Origin: JBOFCS01 sp051646185
Lineage (GTDB): Bacteria > Actinomycetota > Actinomycetes > Mycobacteriales > Mycobacteriaceae
Direction: 5' to 3'
Assembly (NCBI GenBank): GCA_051646185.1
Contig: JBOFCS010000026.1
Location: 1 to 20,374 of the forward strand
DNA length: 20,374 nucleotides
Part shown: positions 1 through 7,995 of the stretch, piece by piece
Numbering within the stretch: position 1 is the first letter of the stretch
How the letters are laid out: each line of letters begins with the position of its first letter
Translations under genes and position numbers: made by a program
Notes under the pieces: generated by a model
The model's database searches: none
What the model saw: only the letters and a program-made list of their open reading frames with translations
Told to the model about the DNA's origin: nothing

Positions 1-404
1 GTGTGCTCAAAAAACTTTTGTACCACAACAGCTTCAGTGCCTGGTTCAAGAAAAACTAGCACATTACCTGCGGCCACAATGAGATCAAACTGACGACCAG
101 CAAGATTAAGCTCAGCAAGATCTGCCTCAATAACCTCAAGGCCATCCTGTCGCCGCGCTTCCTCAAGCAAAATGGGGTCAGCATCCACCGCAGTCACCCG
201 ATGCCCACGAGCTAATAGGGCTGCACCCACCCGACCTGTCCCACAACCTGCATCCAGAACAATTGCACCTCGCCCAAGCAGCGCATCAACCATCCGGGCT
301 TCCCCGTCAGTATCCACCCCTTGCTGGTGTAACTGGCGAAAATGCTGAACATAGGCCTGCGAATCTACTGCTGTCCGCTCACGACTCCACCGGGTTTTAC
401 TCAT
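1..404 (-). CDS. Class I SAM-dependent methyltransferase, C-terminus outside window
   Basis: The leftward frame is open from an ATG at 404 to the window edge, giving about 134 residues with no stop, so the C-terminal part lies outside. It holds the class I methyltransferase motif I (VLDAGCGTGRVG, about residues 54-65), followed by an acidic ribose-binding strand (VTAVDAD) and a motif II-like stretch (EADLAELNL, FDLIVAAGNVLVFLEPG). SAM binding is therefore well supported. The substrate cannot be told from this part. GGTGAGAG lies just upstream of the ATG and serves as the ribosome binding site. The gene is divergent from ogt, with 60 nt between them. Start and family are confident, but the specific function is unknown. 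Confidence 0.85.
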   Translation of the reverse strand, partial: MSKTRWSRERTAVDSQAYVQHFRQLHQQGVDTDGEARMVDALLGRGAIVLDAGCGTGRVGAALLARGHRVTAVDADPILLEEARRQDGLEVIEADLAELNLAGRQFDLIVAAGNVLVFLEPGTEAVVVQKFFEH

Positions 405-433
405 ACTCTCACCCTAGTGCAATAGAGTTGTGG

Positions 434-447
434 TGTAATGCTTTACA
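434..447. promoter_or_regulatory. Perfect inverted repeat TGTAA-N4-TTACA in ogt/methyltransferase divergent region
   Basis: TGTAATGCTTTACA is a perfect 5+5 palindrome with a 4-nt centre. It sits 17 nt before the ogt start codon and 30 nt before the methyltransferase start, in the only shared regulatory space. It could be an operator for one or both genes. No regulator can be named from the sequence, and short palindromes also occur by chance. Confidence 0.3.
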
Positions 448-464
448 TCAGAGAGGTGTAACCC

Positions 465-974
465 ATGACCGCACATTACGCCATAACCAGCACTCCCGTT
501 GGTCCATTTACCATAATTGTTGACTCCGATGACCAGGTGCTGGCCTCAGGCTGGACCGCAGAGCTAACCGAACTGACCGCGCTCATCCACCCCAGCCTAC
601 GGCCAGAGCGCCTGCATAAGTCCGCAGACCTTGGTGCCATTACAGCGGCCATCACCGCCTATCACGAGGGTGAGCTCGATCCGATAGCTACCATCTTCGT
701 TCAGCAACAATCTGGCCCATTCCTCATGCACGCCTGGGCAGCACTGCGTACTGTACCGGCTGGCAACCCCATTACCTATAGCGATTTTGCCACTCTCGCC
801 GGAAGACCTCCAGCTATCCGGGCCGCCGCCAGTGCTTGCGCCAAAAATGCTGCTGCGCTTTTTGTGCCCTGCCATCGGGTGGTGCGTACTGGCGGAAACC
901 TTGGTGGATTCCGCTATGGACTGGCGATAAAAGAGTGGTTACTCCATCATGAATCAAGCGCACAGACTTCATAA
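465..974 (+). CDS. ogt: Methylated-DNA--protein-cysteine S-methyltransferase
   Basis: This 169-residue suicide repair protein would transfer the alkyl group from O6-alkylguanine in DNA to its own cysteine. The active-site motif VPCHRVV is present near residues 131-137. It is preceded by the winged-helix DNA-binding region (TYSDFATLAGRPPAIRAAASACAKN), and a C-terminal GGFRYGLAIKEWLL follows, as usual for the family. The length fits Ogt/MGMT proteins, and no AdaA or AlkA domain is fused. The ATG at 465 is backed by GAGAGGTG as ribosome binding site. The gene ends 24 nt before the MoxR-VWA gene, which appears to have its own promoter. I infer a constitutive role in alkylation repair; nothing here shows an Ada-type switch. 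Confidence 0.93.
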   Translation: MTAHYAITSTPVGPFTIIVDSDDQVLASGWTAELTELTALIHPSLRPERLHKSADLGAITAAITAYHEGELDPIATIFVQQQSGPFLMHAWAALRTVPAGNPITYSDFATLAGRPPAIRAAASACAKNAAALFVPCHRVVRTGGNLGGFRYGLAIKEWLLHHESSAQTS

Positions 975-985
975 CAATCACCAGC

Positions 986-991
986 TAGACT
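986..991 (+). promoter_or_regulatory. Leaderless -10 box (TAGACT) for the MoxR-VWA gene
   Basis: TAGACT matches the actinobacterial TANNNT -10 consensus and is followed by exactly 7 nt and then the ATG at 999. No Shine-Dalgarno sequence is present. This is the geometry of a leaderless mRNA. It supports 999 as the start and transcription separate from ogt. No clear -35 box is visible. Confidence 0.5.
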
Positions 992-998
992 TTGGGCT

Positions 999-3242
999 AT
1001 GGTCGGCCGAAGCAGATACCACAACACTGCAAATATGGTGGTTGGTCTTGCCCGTAAACTAGCATCTTCCTCGCGGTCACAACCGTCCACAGCTATTCCC
1101 CGTATTGATATTTCCACGCTCTCCCCCGCTAATGTCACCCCACTGTTTAGTAGCCCACAGTCGGTCACCGAAGCGCTGTCCAGTGTTGGCTATCAGGCCA
1201 ATACCCACACCGCTCAAGCAGTTTTTCTGGCTGACCTTCTTGGTCGCCCATTACTTATCGAGGGCGCAGCCGGGGTGGGTAAAACGGAACTGGCTAAAGC
1301 AATTTCCCGGGCAACCGGAGCACAGTTACGTCGGCTTCAATGTTACGAAGGAGTTGGGGAAGCCAAAGCCCTCTATGAATGGAATCATGCCAAACAGATT
1401 CTGCGCATGCAGTCCGATCAACAGTCAGCGACGCAACAGGCAAGCAATATTTACAGCAGAGAATACTTATTGGAACGACCACTGCTAGCGGCGTTAACTG
1501 ATGACTCGGCTACCGTGCTGCTTATTGATGAGGTCGATAAGGCTGATATCGAATTTGATGCTCTAGTTCTCGAAGTCCTTAGTGATTTTTCGGTCACCGT
1601 AACCGAATGTGGAACCATCCACGCTCACCGACGACCGCTGGTACTTATTACTTCCAATGCAAGTAGAGAACTTTCCGAAGCACTTAAAAGACGTTGTCTG
1701 CACCTATATCTGGAAAGCCCTACCCCAGAAACTGAACGCAGAATTATTTTTGACCGCACAGCTATCGCCCAAGAAAAAATCTTGCACCAGATCACTACTA
1801 TTAATACTGCAACTAGCCAGAGCAATTGGAGCCAAGTACTGCTCTCCTTAGCAAAATATGATGGCGGCACCACCACTTTTCTGCTCGATTACCTCATTGA
1901 TTTTATTGCCGCACTGCGCTTAAAAGGAGTCCCCGTTGGACTGTCTGAAGCCATTGACAGCAGTGACGCAATCGCCGAAATCTCCTTAGGAGACCGCGAA
2001 CAAGTTCGTGAATCACTGTGCTGCACAATGGTTCACCAAGAAGTGCAGAGAAAAACATTTTATGCACTATTTGAGCTGTGGTTTCCTCCTCGCATCCTAG
2101 AAACCGCAGCAACAGAAAATAATACTGACACACCTGAACTTTCTGCGATACAAGAACAACTCGCTGATCTGCTCACCAGTCAGTCCACAGAGTCCGGGCA
2201 ACAACTGGAAGAACTAATAAGCAATAGCGTGCTGGAATTTGGGGAATACAACTCTGCTAGTGGAATATCCTTCTCGGCTCTCAACACTATGCGACAACTT
2301 GATGAGCAAACCATGGGAATGCTTATCCAGCAGTCTTTTTCAGCGAAAAATCCGGGAAACTCTCTCGGCCAATCCCGGCTAGCGGAACGGGCCGCGGAAC
2401 AACAGCTGCAAAAGTTACGTACCCTTGTTGAACAACAAACACAGCAGTTAGTGGCACAGCACCAAGGGAAGGAAAGAGTTGCCAGCTACGCCGTGCCACA
2501 ATCAGGATCGACTGCAACACTTCCCGAATCCTATCTCGCAGATATTCAGGAAATCCACCATGCGGTAACTGAACTGGGAAAACTTTTCGCCAGCCGCAAC
2601 GCATCATTGCGCAGACAGGCCAGGGCCGGGGAAATAGATATGCGTAAAACCATGCGAAAATCTATGTCCACCGGCGGAGTTCCCATTAAACTCATCCGCC
2701 GACGTCCCCGACAAAACAAACCCGAACTTGTGGTGCTCTGCGATATGTCTAGTTCAGTTGCTGAGTTCAGTTATTTCACACTACTTCTGGTGCATTCACT
2801 GCGAGCAGAATTTTTACGGGTCAGAATCTTTGCTTTTATCGATACTGTTGACGAAGTGAGTTCCTTATTCACAGCTGGTTCCCACCTTGGCGAATCTATC
2901 GCTCAGCTCAACACTCACGCCCGTATCGTTGAAGCCGATGGACGCTCTGACTACGGCCATACCCTAGAGGTGTTTCATAAAAAATATTTCAGCGCCATTA
3001 CCCCCAAGACCACCTTGCTCATCATTGGTGATGCGCGCAGCAACTATCGTCATAACAATTCTCATATCCTCAAGGAGCTGACATCGGTGGCTAAACACGC
3101 CCATTGGCTCAACCCGGAACAAGAGAGTCAATGGGGCGCTGGAGATTCCGCCGCCCTTGTTTACCAAGCTGACATCACAATGCACGAATGTCACAACGCC
3201 CAACAACTCGCCGCAGTAGTTACCACCCTGTTGCCCGCCTAA
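999..3242 (+). CDS. MoxR-type AAA+ ATPase fused to CoxE-like VWA domain
   Basis: The 747-residue protein joins two domains that are usually separate neighbouring genes. The N-terminal MoxR-like AAA+ ATPase shows Walker A GAAGVGKT (89-96), Walker B LLIDEVD (174-180) and a sensor-1-like VLITSN stretch. A variable linker rich in Gln and Glu, probably partly coiled, spans about 370-540. The C-terminal part begins with the CoxE family signature (DMRKTMRKSMSTGGVPIKLI) and continues into a VWA domain. Its MIDAS metal site D582-M-S584-S-S586 is intact. MoxR/VWA pairs act as chaperone-like machines that insert cofactors or mature client complexes; the client here is unknown. The AI-2E-type gene follows after 24 nt and could be co-transcribed. 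The start is chosen from the leaderless -10 box; M13 is an alternative. Confidence 0.88.
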   Translation: MVGRSRYHNTANMVVGLARKLASSSRSQPSTAIPRIDISTLSPANVTPLFSSPQSVTEALSSVGYQANTHTAQAVFLADLLGRPLLIEGAAGVGKTELAKAISRATGAQLRRLQCYEGVGEAKALYEWNHAKQILRMQSDQQSATQQASNIYSREYLLERPLLAALTDDSATVLLIDEVDKADIEFDALVLEVLSDFSVTVTECGTIHAHRRPLVLITSNASRELSEALKRRCLHLYLESPTPETERRIIFDRTAIAQEKILHQITTINTATSQSNWSQVLLSLAKYDGGTTTFLLDYLIDFIAALRLKGVPVGLSEAIDSSDAIAEISLGDREQVRESLCCTMVHQEVQRKTFYALFELWFPPRILETAATENNTDTPELSAIQEQLADLLTSQSTESGQQLEELISNSVLEFGEYNSASGISFSALNTMRQLDEQTMGMLIQQSFSAKNPGNSLGQSRLAERAAEQQLQKLRTLVEQQTQQLVAQHQGKERVASYAVPQSGSTATLPESYLADIQEIHHAVTELGKLFASRNASLRRQARAGEIDMRKTMRKSMSTGGVPIKLIRRRPRQNKPELVVLCDMSSSVAEFSYFTLLLVHSLRAEFLRVRIFAFIDTVDEVSSLFTAGSHLGESIAQLNTHARIVEADGRSDYGHTLEVFHKKYFSAITPKTTLLIIGDARSNYRHNNSHILKELTSVAKHAHWLNPEQESQWGAGDSAALVYQADITMHECHNAQQLAAVVTTLLPA

Positions 3243-3266
3243 CCCATAACCACAGGAGGTCTCACC

Positions 3267-4391
3267 ATGGATGAACACGTTTCTTCCCCGGAACTGCACG
3301 CTTCTACACCTAGCATTCGTAGTCGAACTGAAGTGATAGGGCAGGGTGGAAAATGGCTCGCCCAGTGGAGTTTACGATTTATTCTCATCGCCATAGCAGC
3401 ATGGACCATCGGCTGGGCAATCGGGGAACTGTGGGTGGTATTCCTTCCTGTCGCATTATCAGTAGTTGTGGCAACAGTGTTATGGCCGCCAACAAGATTT
3501 CTCACTAATCGAGGGGTTCCTGCTGCAGCCGCGGCTTCCCTATCGTTAATTGGCTTTATCGCTTTGCTAGTCGGAATCATCGCTCTTATTGCACCTTCTT
3601 TTGTGGAACAGTCCACAGAATTGGCAAACAAAGCCACTGAGGGGGTGCAAAAAGTTCAGGACTGGGTACAAGGCCCACCACTAAATCTCGCTGACGAACA
3701 AATAAGCTCAGCTGTTGATGCGATTACCGAGAAACTTCAATCAAGCTCAGAATCCATTGCAGCAGGGGTGTTCAGCGGAGTTAGTGCAGCTGGTTCTGCC
3801 CTTGTCACTTTCAGCCTTGTGCTTATGCTGTCATTTTTCTTCATCAAAGATGGGCCACGGTTTTTGCCCTGGCTAGAGCAGGTAAGCGGCCCTGAAATCG
3901 GTAAACATTTTCATATCGTTCTGAGCAGAATATGGGATACCCTAGGCGGATTCATCTGTACTCAAGCCATCGTTAGCCTGATTGATGCAGTATTCATAGG
4001 TGTCGGTTTACTCTTTTTGGGAGTCCCACTAGCACCGGCTTTAGCAGTACTTACCTTCATTGGCGGATTTGTCCCTATCGTGGGAGCTTTTGTTGCCGGC
4101 GCTGTTGCAGTACTTATCGCTCTAGTGTCAAATGGGGTGACCACTGCCCTATTTGTACTCCTGTTGATCATCGTGGTGCAGCAGATTGAAGGCAATATCT
4201 TGCAACCAATCCTGCAAAGTAAAAGCATGAACTTACATGCAACCATCGTGTTGCTCGCGATCACGGCGGGCAGCAGCCTTTTTGGGGTGGTAGGAGCATT
4301 TCTCTCTGTTCCAGTGGTTGCTATTGCTGCAGTAATAATCCGTTATCTGAGTGAGGTAATTGAGCAACGCACCACCTCGACTGTGCTCTGA
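3267..4391 (+). CDS. AI-2E family (PerM-like) transporter
   Basis: This 374-residue polytopic membrane protein has the layout of the AI-2E/PerM (UPF0118) family. Two hydrophobic segments lie near residues 30-65 and another at about 85-112. A central soluble part (about 113-165) is followed by a cluster of C-terminal membrane segments containing GFVPIVGAFVAGAVAVL and the typical end (GNILQPILQSKSMNLHATIVLLAITAGSSLFGVVGAFLSVP, broken by family-conserved glycines). Substrates in this family vary: autoinducer-2 export is proposed for some members, and cation/proton exchange for others. Neither can be chosen here. AGGAGGT lies about 8 nt before the ATG, a strong ribosome binding site. The gene lies 24 nt after the MoxR-VWA gene, so an operon is likely. 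Confidence 0.88.
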   Translation: MDEHVSSPELHASTPSIRSRTEVIGQGGKWLAQWSLRFILIAIAAWTIGWAIGELWVVFLPVALSVVVATVLWPPTRFLTNRGVPAAAAASLSLIGFIALLVGIIALIAPSFVEQSTELANKATEGVQKVQDWVQGPPLNLADEQISSAVDAITEKLQSSSESIAAGVFSGVSAAGSALVTFSLVLMLSFFFIKDGPRFLPWLEQVSGPEIGKHFHIVLSRIWDTLGGFICTQAIVSLIDAVFIGVGLLFLGVPLAPALAVLTFIGGFVPIVGAFVAGAVAVLIALVSNGVTTALFVLLLIIVVQQIEGNILQPILQSKSMNLHATIVLLAITAGSSLFGVVGAFLSVPVVAIAAVIIRYLSEVIEQRTTSTVL

Positions 4392-4426
4392 TAGAGCTTT
4401 ATACCCCTTCCCGACTGAGTTTGTCG

Positions 4427-4440
4427 GTGCCCTTAGGCAC
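4427..4440 (+). promoter_or_regulatory. Inverted repeat GTGCC-CTTA-GGCAC just upstream of rmuC
   Basis: A perfect 5-bp stem with a 4-nt loop ends 9 nt before the likely rmuC start. A looser outer symmetry (TGTC left, GACA right) surrounds it. No T-run follows, so it is not a terminator of the upstream gene. It may be an operator or a short hairpin affecting initiation. No Shine-Dalgarno is visible between it and the ATG. Confidence 0.25.
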
Positions 4441-4449
4441 GATGACACT

Positions 4450-5637
4450 ATGAGCACTGTTGTAGTGATTGCCCTTATTGGAGCGCTGACTGTGGGTGTC
4501 GCCCTTGGTTGGTTTGCCCATGCCAGTTATAGCGGGGAACGGGCGGTGCGTGCTGAGGCTCAACTTGCTGCATTGCGGCATAACGAAACACTGCTCACCC
4601 AATCTCTGTCAGCGGTAAATGAGGACGCCGCCCGCCGCGCTTCCGGGGCCATTGGTGAACAGATTGCCAGTATCGTCGGTCCGCTTCGGGAAACTGTCGG
4701 ATCGTTAGCCGCACAGGTAGATCACGTGGAACGTAACCGCATCCACGCTTACGCCGGGCTGCAAGAGCAGGTCGCCGGAATGCATCGGACCTCCCAATCC
4801 TTATCAACCCAGACCGGGCAATTAGTCACTGCACTACGCGCCCCACAAGTACGTGGCCGCTGGGGCGAAGTACAACTTGAACGTGTTGTTGAACTATCCG
4901 GCATGTCCAAGCATTGTGATTTCAGCACCCAACAGTCCGGCGAATCAGCAGAAGGGGTGCAGTCATCACTGGTGCGGCCAGATCTTCTGGTCCATCTAGC
5001 CGGTGGCAAAAACATTGTGGTTGATGCAAAGGTTCCATTTGCCGCTTACCTGGATGCGGTAGAGCAAACCGAAGAACCCGCTAAGACCACTGCACTCAAA
5101 CGCCATGCCAGTCAAGTTCGCACCCACATAACCACACTTTCAGCAAAATCTTATTGGCTCTCCTTCGACCAGACCCCGGAATTTGTGGTGTTGTTTCTAC
5201 CGGGAGATTCCTTTCTTGATGCAGCACTGCAGATGGACCCAGAACTACTGGAGTACGGCTTTTCCCGCAATGTTGTTCTTGCCACCCCCACCACCCTCAT
5301 TGCCCTACTGCGGACTGTTGCCCATATGTGGCGTTCCGAATCTTTATCACAGGATGCTGCGACAATCCACCAACTTGGACGTGAGTTATATGCACGTATA
5401 GGAACGGTCAGCAGCCACCTCGACAAACTTGGCAGCCAATTAAGTCGGGCAGTAGATTCCTTCAACTCCACCGTCGCCTCAGTGGAATCCAGGGTCAACG
5501 TCACTGCCCGTAAGCTGCATGAATTGAAGATTTCCGAAGTGGCACCAACAACTATCCGACAAGTGGAATTACGTCCTCGGGCGGTCATCGGGGGCGACAC
5601 AAACGACGTATTGGAGCCCAGCAGCAGCCCAGGTTGA
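4450..5637 (+). CDS. rmuC: DNA recombination protein RmuC
   Basis: RmuC proteins limit inversions and recombination at short inverted repeats and carry a restriction-endonuclease-like fold anchored to a membrane segment. This copy has 395 residues: an N-terminal membrane segment (about 4-22), a predicted coiled coil (about 28-125), and the RmuC core. The core contains RGRWGEVQLERV (about 135), PDLLVHLAGGKNIVVDAKVPF and the EFVVLFLPGDSF - LATPTTLIALLRTVAHMW block, then a second helical region. An upstream in-frame ATG at 4360 overlaps the previous gene and would add 30 residues unlike the family. The ATG at 4450 puts the membrane anchor at the N-terminus and is preferred. No ribosome binding site is evident. 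The DUF6542 gene follows after 24 nt. Confidence 0.92.
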   Translation: MSTVVVIALIGALTVGVALGWFAHASYSGERAVRAEAQLAALRHNETLLTQSLSAVNEDAARRASGAIGEQIASIVGPLRETVGSLAAQVDHVERNRIHAYAGLQEQVAGMHRTSQSLSTQTGQLVTALRAPQVRGRWGEVQLERVVELSGMSKHCDFSTQQSGESAEGVQSSLVRPDLLVHLAGGKNIVVDAKVPFAAYLDAVEQTEEPAKTTALKRHASQVRTHITTLSAKSYWLSFDQTPEFVVLFLPGDSFLDAALQMDPELLEYGFSRNVVLATPTTLIALLRTVAHMWRSESLSQDAATIHQLGRELYARIGTVSSHLDKLGSQLSRAVDSFNSTVASVESRVNVTARKLHELKISEVAPTTIRQVELRPRAVIGGDTNDVLEPSSSPG

Positions 5638-5648
5638 GGTTTTACCGG

Positions 5649-5654
5649 TACGGT
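5649..5654 (+). promoter_or_regulatory. Leaderless -10 box (TACGGT) for the DUF6542 gene
   Basis: TACGGT fits TANNNT and is followed by 7 nt and then the GTG start at 5662. No ribosome binding site is present. It lies in the 24-nt gap after rmuC, which suggests that the DUF6542 gene can be transcribed on its own. Confidence 0.45.
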
Positions 5655-5661
5655 CGTTGAT

Positions 5662-6282
5662 GTGTCAACCACTCAGCGCGCCCGTTCCGGAGTACCAGTC
5701 GATGAGCGCTCCGTACTCGCCACCGTGCCTGGTATCCCTTGGTGGGCTGCCGTAGCTGTTGGTGTTGGAGCCACCTTCCTCGGGTTTGTTCTTGACAATC
5801 TTCGCGGCTCACAACTCACCGCTACCTTTGCTTTTTTATACGCGGCGGGGTGCATCATCGCTATCCTCGCGGTACAACAACGCAGCCTATTCAGCGCTAT
5901 GGTCCAACCGCCACTCATCTTATTTATTGCTATTCCCTTGTCTTACAAGGTTCTTGAAGGAACTTCTTTAACTGACCGGAAGAACATTATCTTCACCATG
6001 GGTTTTCCCCTAATTGACCGGTTTCCCTTAATGCTGTGGACCACCTTGATGGTCCTGGCACTCGGTGCCGCACGTATGTACGTACGCCATCAATCACGTC
6101 AATTATCAACTCGGTCGCCCCAAAGCCGCAGCCGGGCAACTCGCAAAACACCAACAGCAGGTTCAGGACGCCCAGCATCGCGATCCTACCAAGAAAGCCC
6201 CTACCAAGAGTCTTATACCGGCGAATACACCTCACTGAGCCAACAAGGCGAGACTGCGCGTTGGGAACCGCGCAAGCGTTAA
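5662..6282 (+). CDS. DUF6542 membrane protein (Rv1111c-like)
   Basis: The 206-residue protein has four hydrophobic segments in its N-terminal two thirds, at about residues 27-47, 50-71, 80-97 and 117-140. A basic, Ser/Arg/Gln-rich cytoplasmic-type tail follows (about 145-206). This layout and its position next to ispH match the DUF6542 family, which in mycobacteria sits next to lytB2 (Rv1111c). No function is known. The start is a GTG backed by a leaderless -10 box. The alternative ATG two bases earlier is out of frame. The gene converges on ispH with only 11 nt between stop codons and no visible terminator. Confidence 0.75.
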   Translation: MSTTQRARSGVPVDERSVLATVPGIPWWAAVAVGVGATFLGFVLDNLRGSQLTATFAFLYAAGCIIAILAVQQRSLFSAMVQPPLILFIAIPLSYKVLEGTSLTDRKNIIFTMGFPLIDRFPLMLWTTLMVLALGAARMYVRHQSRQLSTRSPQSRSRATRKTPTAGSGRPASRSYQESPYQESYTGEYTSLSQQGETARWEPRKR

Positions 6283-6293
6283 CCTACTAGGAA

Positions 6294-7328
6294 TTAGCTT
6301 CGTGGATTTCGTAATTCGCGCGGCAACGCAAAAACCAAAGTCTCATTTGCGGTTGTTACCGGTTGCACATCAGCAAAACCATGCTCAGCCAATAACTCCA
6401 GCACTCCTTCCACCAAAATTTCCGGAACTGAAGCACCGGAGGTAACACCCACCGTGTTCACTCCCTCAAGCCAGCCCGGATCTATTTCTTTGGCGTAATC
6501 CACCAGATAGCTCGCCCGGGACCCAGCCCCCAAAGCCACCTCAACCAGGCGAACTGAGTTCGACGAATTGCGTGAACCCACCACAATAACTAGTTCACAC
6601 TCCGGGGCCATTGCTTTAACCGCAACCTGACGGTTCTGCGTTGCATAACAAATATCATCACTTGGCGGGTCTTGCAGACCAGGAAACTTGTGACGCAATC
6701 GTTCTACCGTTTCCATCGTCTCATCAACACTGAGTGTGGTCTGTGAAAGCCAAATCAATTTTGCTTCATCGCGAACAACCACCGAATCCACCGAATCCGG
6801 GCCGTCAACCACCTGAACATGATCGGGAGCTTCCCCAGCAGTCCCTTCCACTTCTTCGTGGCCTTCATGCCCGATAAGCAAAATATCGTAATCATCACGA
6901 GCAAAACGTTTTGCTTCCTGATGAACCTTCGTTACCAAAGGACAAGTGGCATCAATGGTGCGCAAGTTACGTTCGGCAGCGCTTGCGTGTACCGAAGGGG
7001 CTACACCGTGTGCTGAAAAAACAACTAATGCCCCCTCCGGAACCTCATCTGTTTCATCAACAAAAACAGCCCCACGGTCAGATAAGGTCTCAACCACATG
7101 TCTGTTGTGCACAATTTCCTTACGCACATAGACCGGGGCGCCGTGTTTTTCTAATGCTCGTTCGACAGTTTCCACAGCACGATCAACTCCTGCGCAATAT
7201 CCGCGCGGTTCGGCTAACAAGACACGCTTACCTGATACCGGACTCACAAGGGAGCTCACCGCTCCAGGGATACCCATGTTTATTGCCACAGCCATGCTCC
7301 CACCGTACGTGCGCAGCTCAAATACCAC
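6294..7328 (-). CDS. ispH: 4-hydroxy-3-methylbut-2-enyl diphosphate reductase
   Basis: IspH (LytB) carries out the last step of the MEP pathway, reducing HMBPP to IPP and DMAPP with a [4Fe-4S] cluster. The three cluster cysteines are present in their usual contexts: PRGYCAGVDRA (C45), DATCPLV (C129) and DDICYATQNRQ (C227). The proton-relay region GHEGHEEVEGT and the substrate-binding SSNSVRL are also there. From the GTG at 7328 the length is 344. ATGs at 7295 and 7277 give 333 and 327 residues, and 7277 fits the length of corynebacterial relatives best as I recall them. A weak AAGGTG lies 10 nt before the GTG, so the start is undecided. The lipid-droplet protein gene is divergent, with 85 nt between. 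Confidence 0.93.
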   Translation of the reverse strand: MVFELRTYGGSMAVAINMGIPGAVSSLVSPVSGKRVLLAEPRGYCAGVDRAVETVERALEKHGAPVYVRKEIVHNRHVVETLSDRGAVFVDETDEVPEGALVVFSAHGVAPSVHASAAERNLRTIDATCPLVTKVHQEAKRFARDDYDILLIGHEGHEEVEGTAGEAPDHVQVVDGPDSVDSVVVRDEAKLIWLSQTTLSVDETMETVERLRHKFPGLQDPPSDDICYATQNRQVAVKAMAPECELVIVVGSRNSSNSVRLVEVALGAGSRASYLVDYAKEIDPGWLEGVNTVGVTSGASVPEILVEGVLELLAEHGFADVQPVTTANETLVFALPRELRNPRS

Positions 7329-7413
7329 CAGTTAGTAACACCTTATAATGCTCTAAGCACAACTTTTAGAACCTGCTCTACCAAAGTTTGTACAGATAAG
7401 GCAGGCTTACAGA

Positions 7414-7995
7414 ATGATTCGTCCTCCTTTTGCTGTGAGATTGCTCGCCGGAATCGCGGTCACCGCCATTGAAGAGACCCGAAAACTACCAACAACAGCG
7501 GTAACCTTACCGATGACCGCCATCAGCCAGACTCTGCAAAATGCCATGCGCTTACAACAGTCGATTACCACTTTGGCAATCAAAGGCGATGAGGCACTCA
7601 CCGAGCTATTCGCCAAAGCGGAGGAGCAACCGGAGTGGGCAACCTTTGATGAAGATGAAAACAACAACGAAGAACAGCAAACATTGGATCACCCTGGAGT
7701 GCATCCCGAGCCAGAGGAAACCTCGGCAAGCTCACCCGGTAAGTATGCTTTGTACTCCACCCCGCCACCTGCTCCCCAATCTGCCAACACCGAGGCAAAA
7801 AAAGCTGAAGCAGCACCTGAGATCGCCGAATACCTTGATTACAGCAACCTCACGTTGGCTCAACTTCGTGCACGATTACGATCATTGTCAGTAGAGGAGC
7901 TTGAAGAATTGCTTGATTTTGAAGAGCGCACCCACGCTCGTGCTCCTTTTCAAACCATGCTTGCTAATCGAATCACCAGCGCCGGAACAAAGTGA
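7414..7995 (+). CDS. Lipid droplet-associated protein family (Rv1109c-like)
   Basis: This 193-residue protein has three parts. An N-terminal amphipathic/hydrophobic section (about 1-60) carries the family's conserved opening, with RLLAGIAVTAIEETRKLP and TLPMTAISQTLQ. A low-complexity acidic and proline-rich middle follows (about 70-135). A conserved C-terminal helix pair ends it (LTLAQLRARLRSLSVEELEELL, in two stretches, then TMLANRITSAG). The family is named from the lipid-droplet protein of Rhodococcus, and the M. tuberculosis relative sits beside xseA as here. Binding to lipid surfaces is inferred from the family. Its stop overlaps the xseA start (GTGA), so the two are translationally coupled. 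Possible ribosome binding site: GGCAGG, about 8 nt upstream. Confidence 0.78.
   Translation: MIRPPFAVRLLAGIAVTAIEETRKLPTTAVTLPMTAISQTLQNAMRLQQSITTLAIKGDEALTELFAKAEEQPEWATFDEDENNNEEQQTLDHPGVHPEPEETSASSPGKYALYSTPPPAPQSANTEAKKAEAAPEIAEYLDYSNLTLAQLRARLRSLSVEELEELLDFEERTHARAPFQTMLANRITSAGTK

Noticed and set aside
263..523. Open plus-strand frame of 86 codons
   Set aside because: It lies antisense to the methyltransferase start and overlaps the ogt start in another frame. No protein-like features.
5151..5672. 173-codon minus-strand frame
   Set aside because: Shadow of rmuC; Ser/Thr/Arg-rich translation with no domain. rmuC is clearly the real gene.
7352..7370. TCTAA-N9-TTAGA repeat in the ispH/lipid-droplet gene gap
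   Set aside because: Short AT-rich arms; likely chance in a promoter region.
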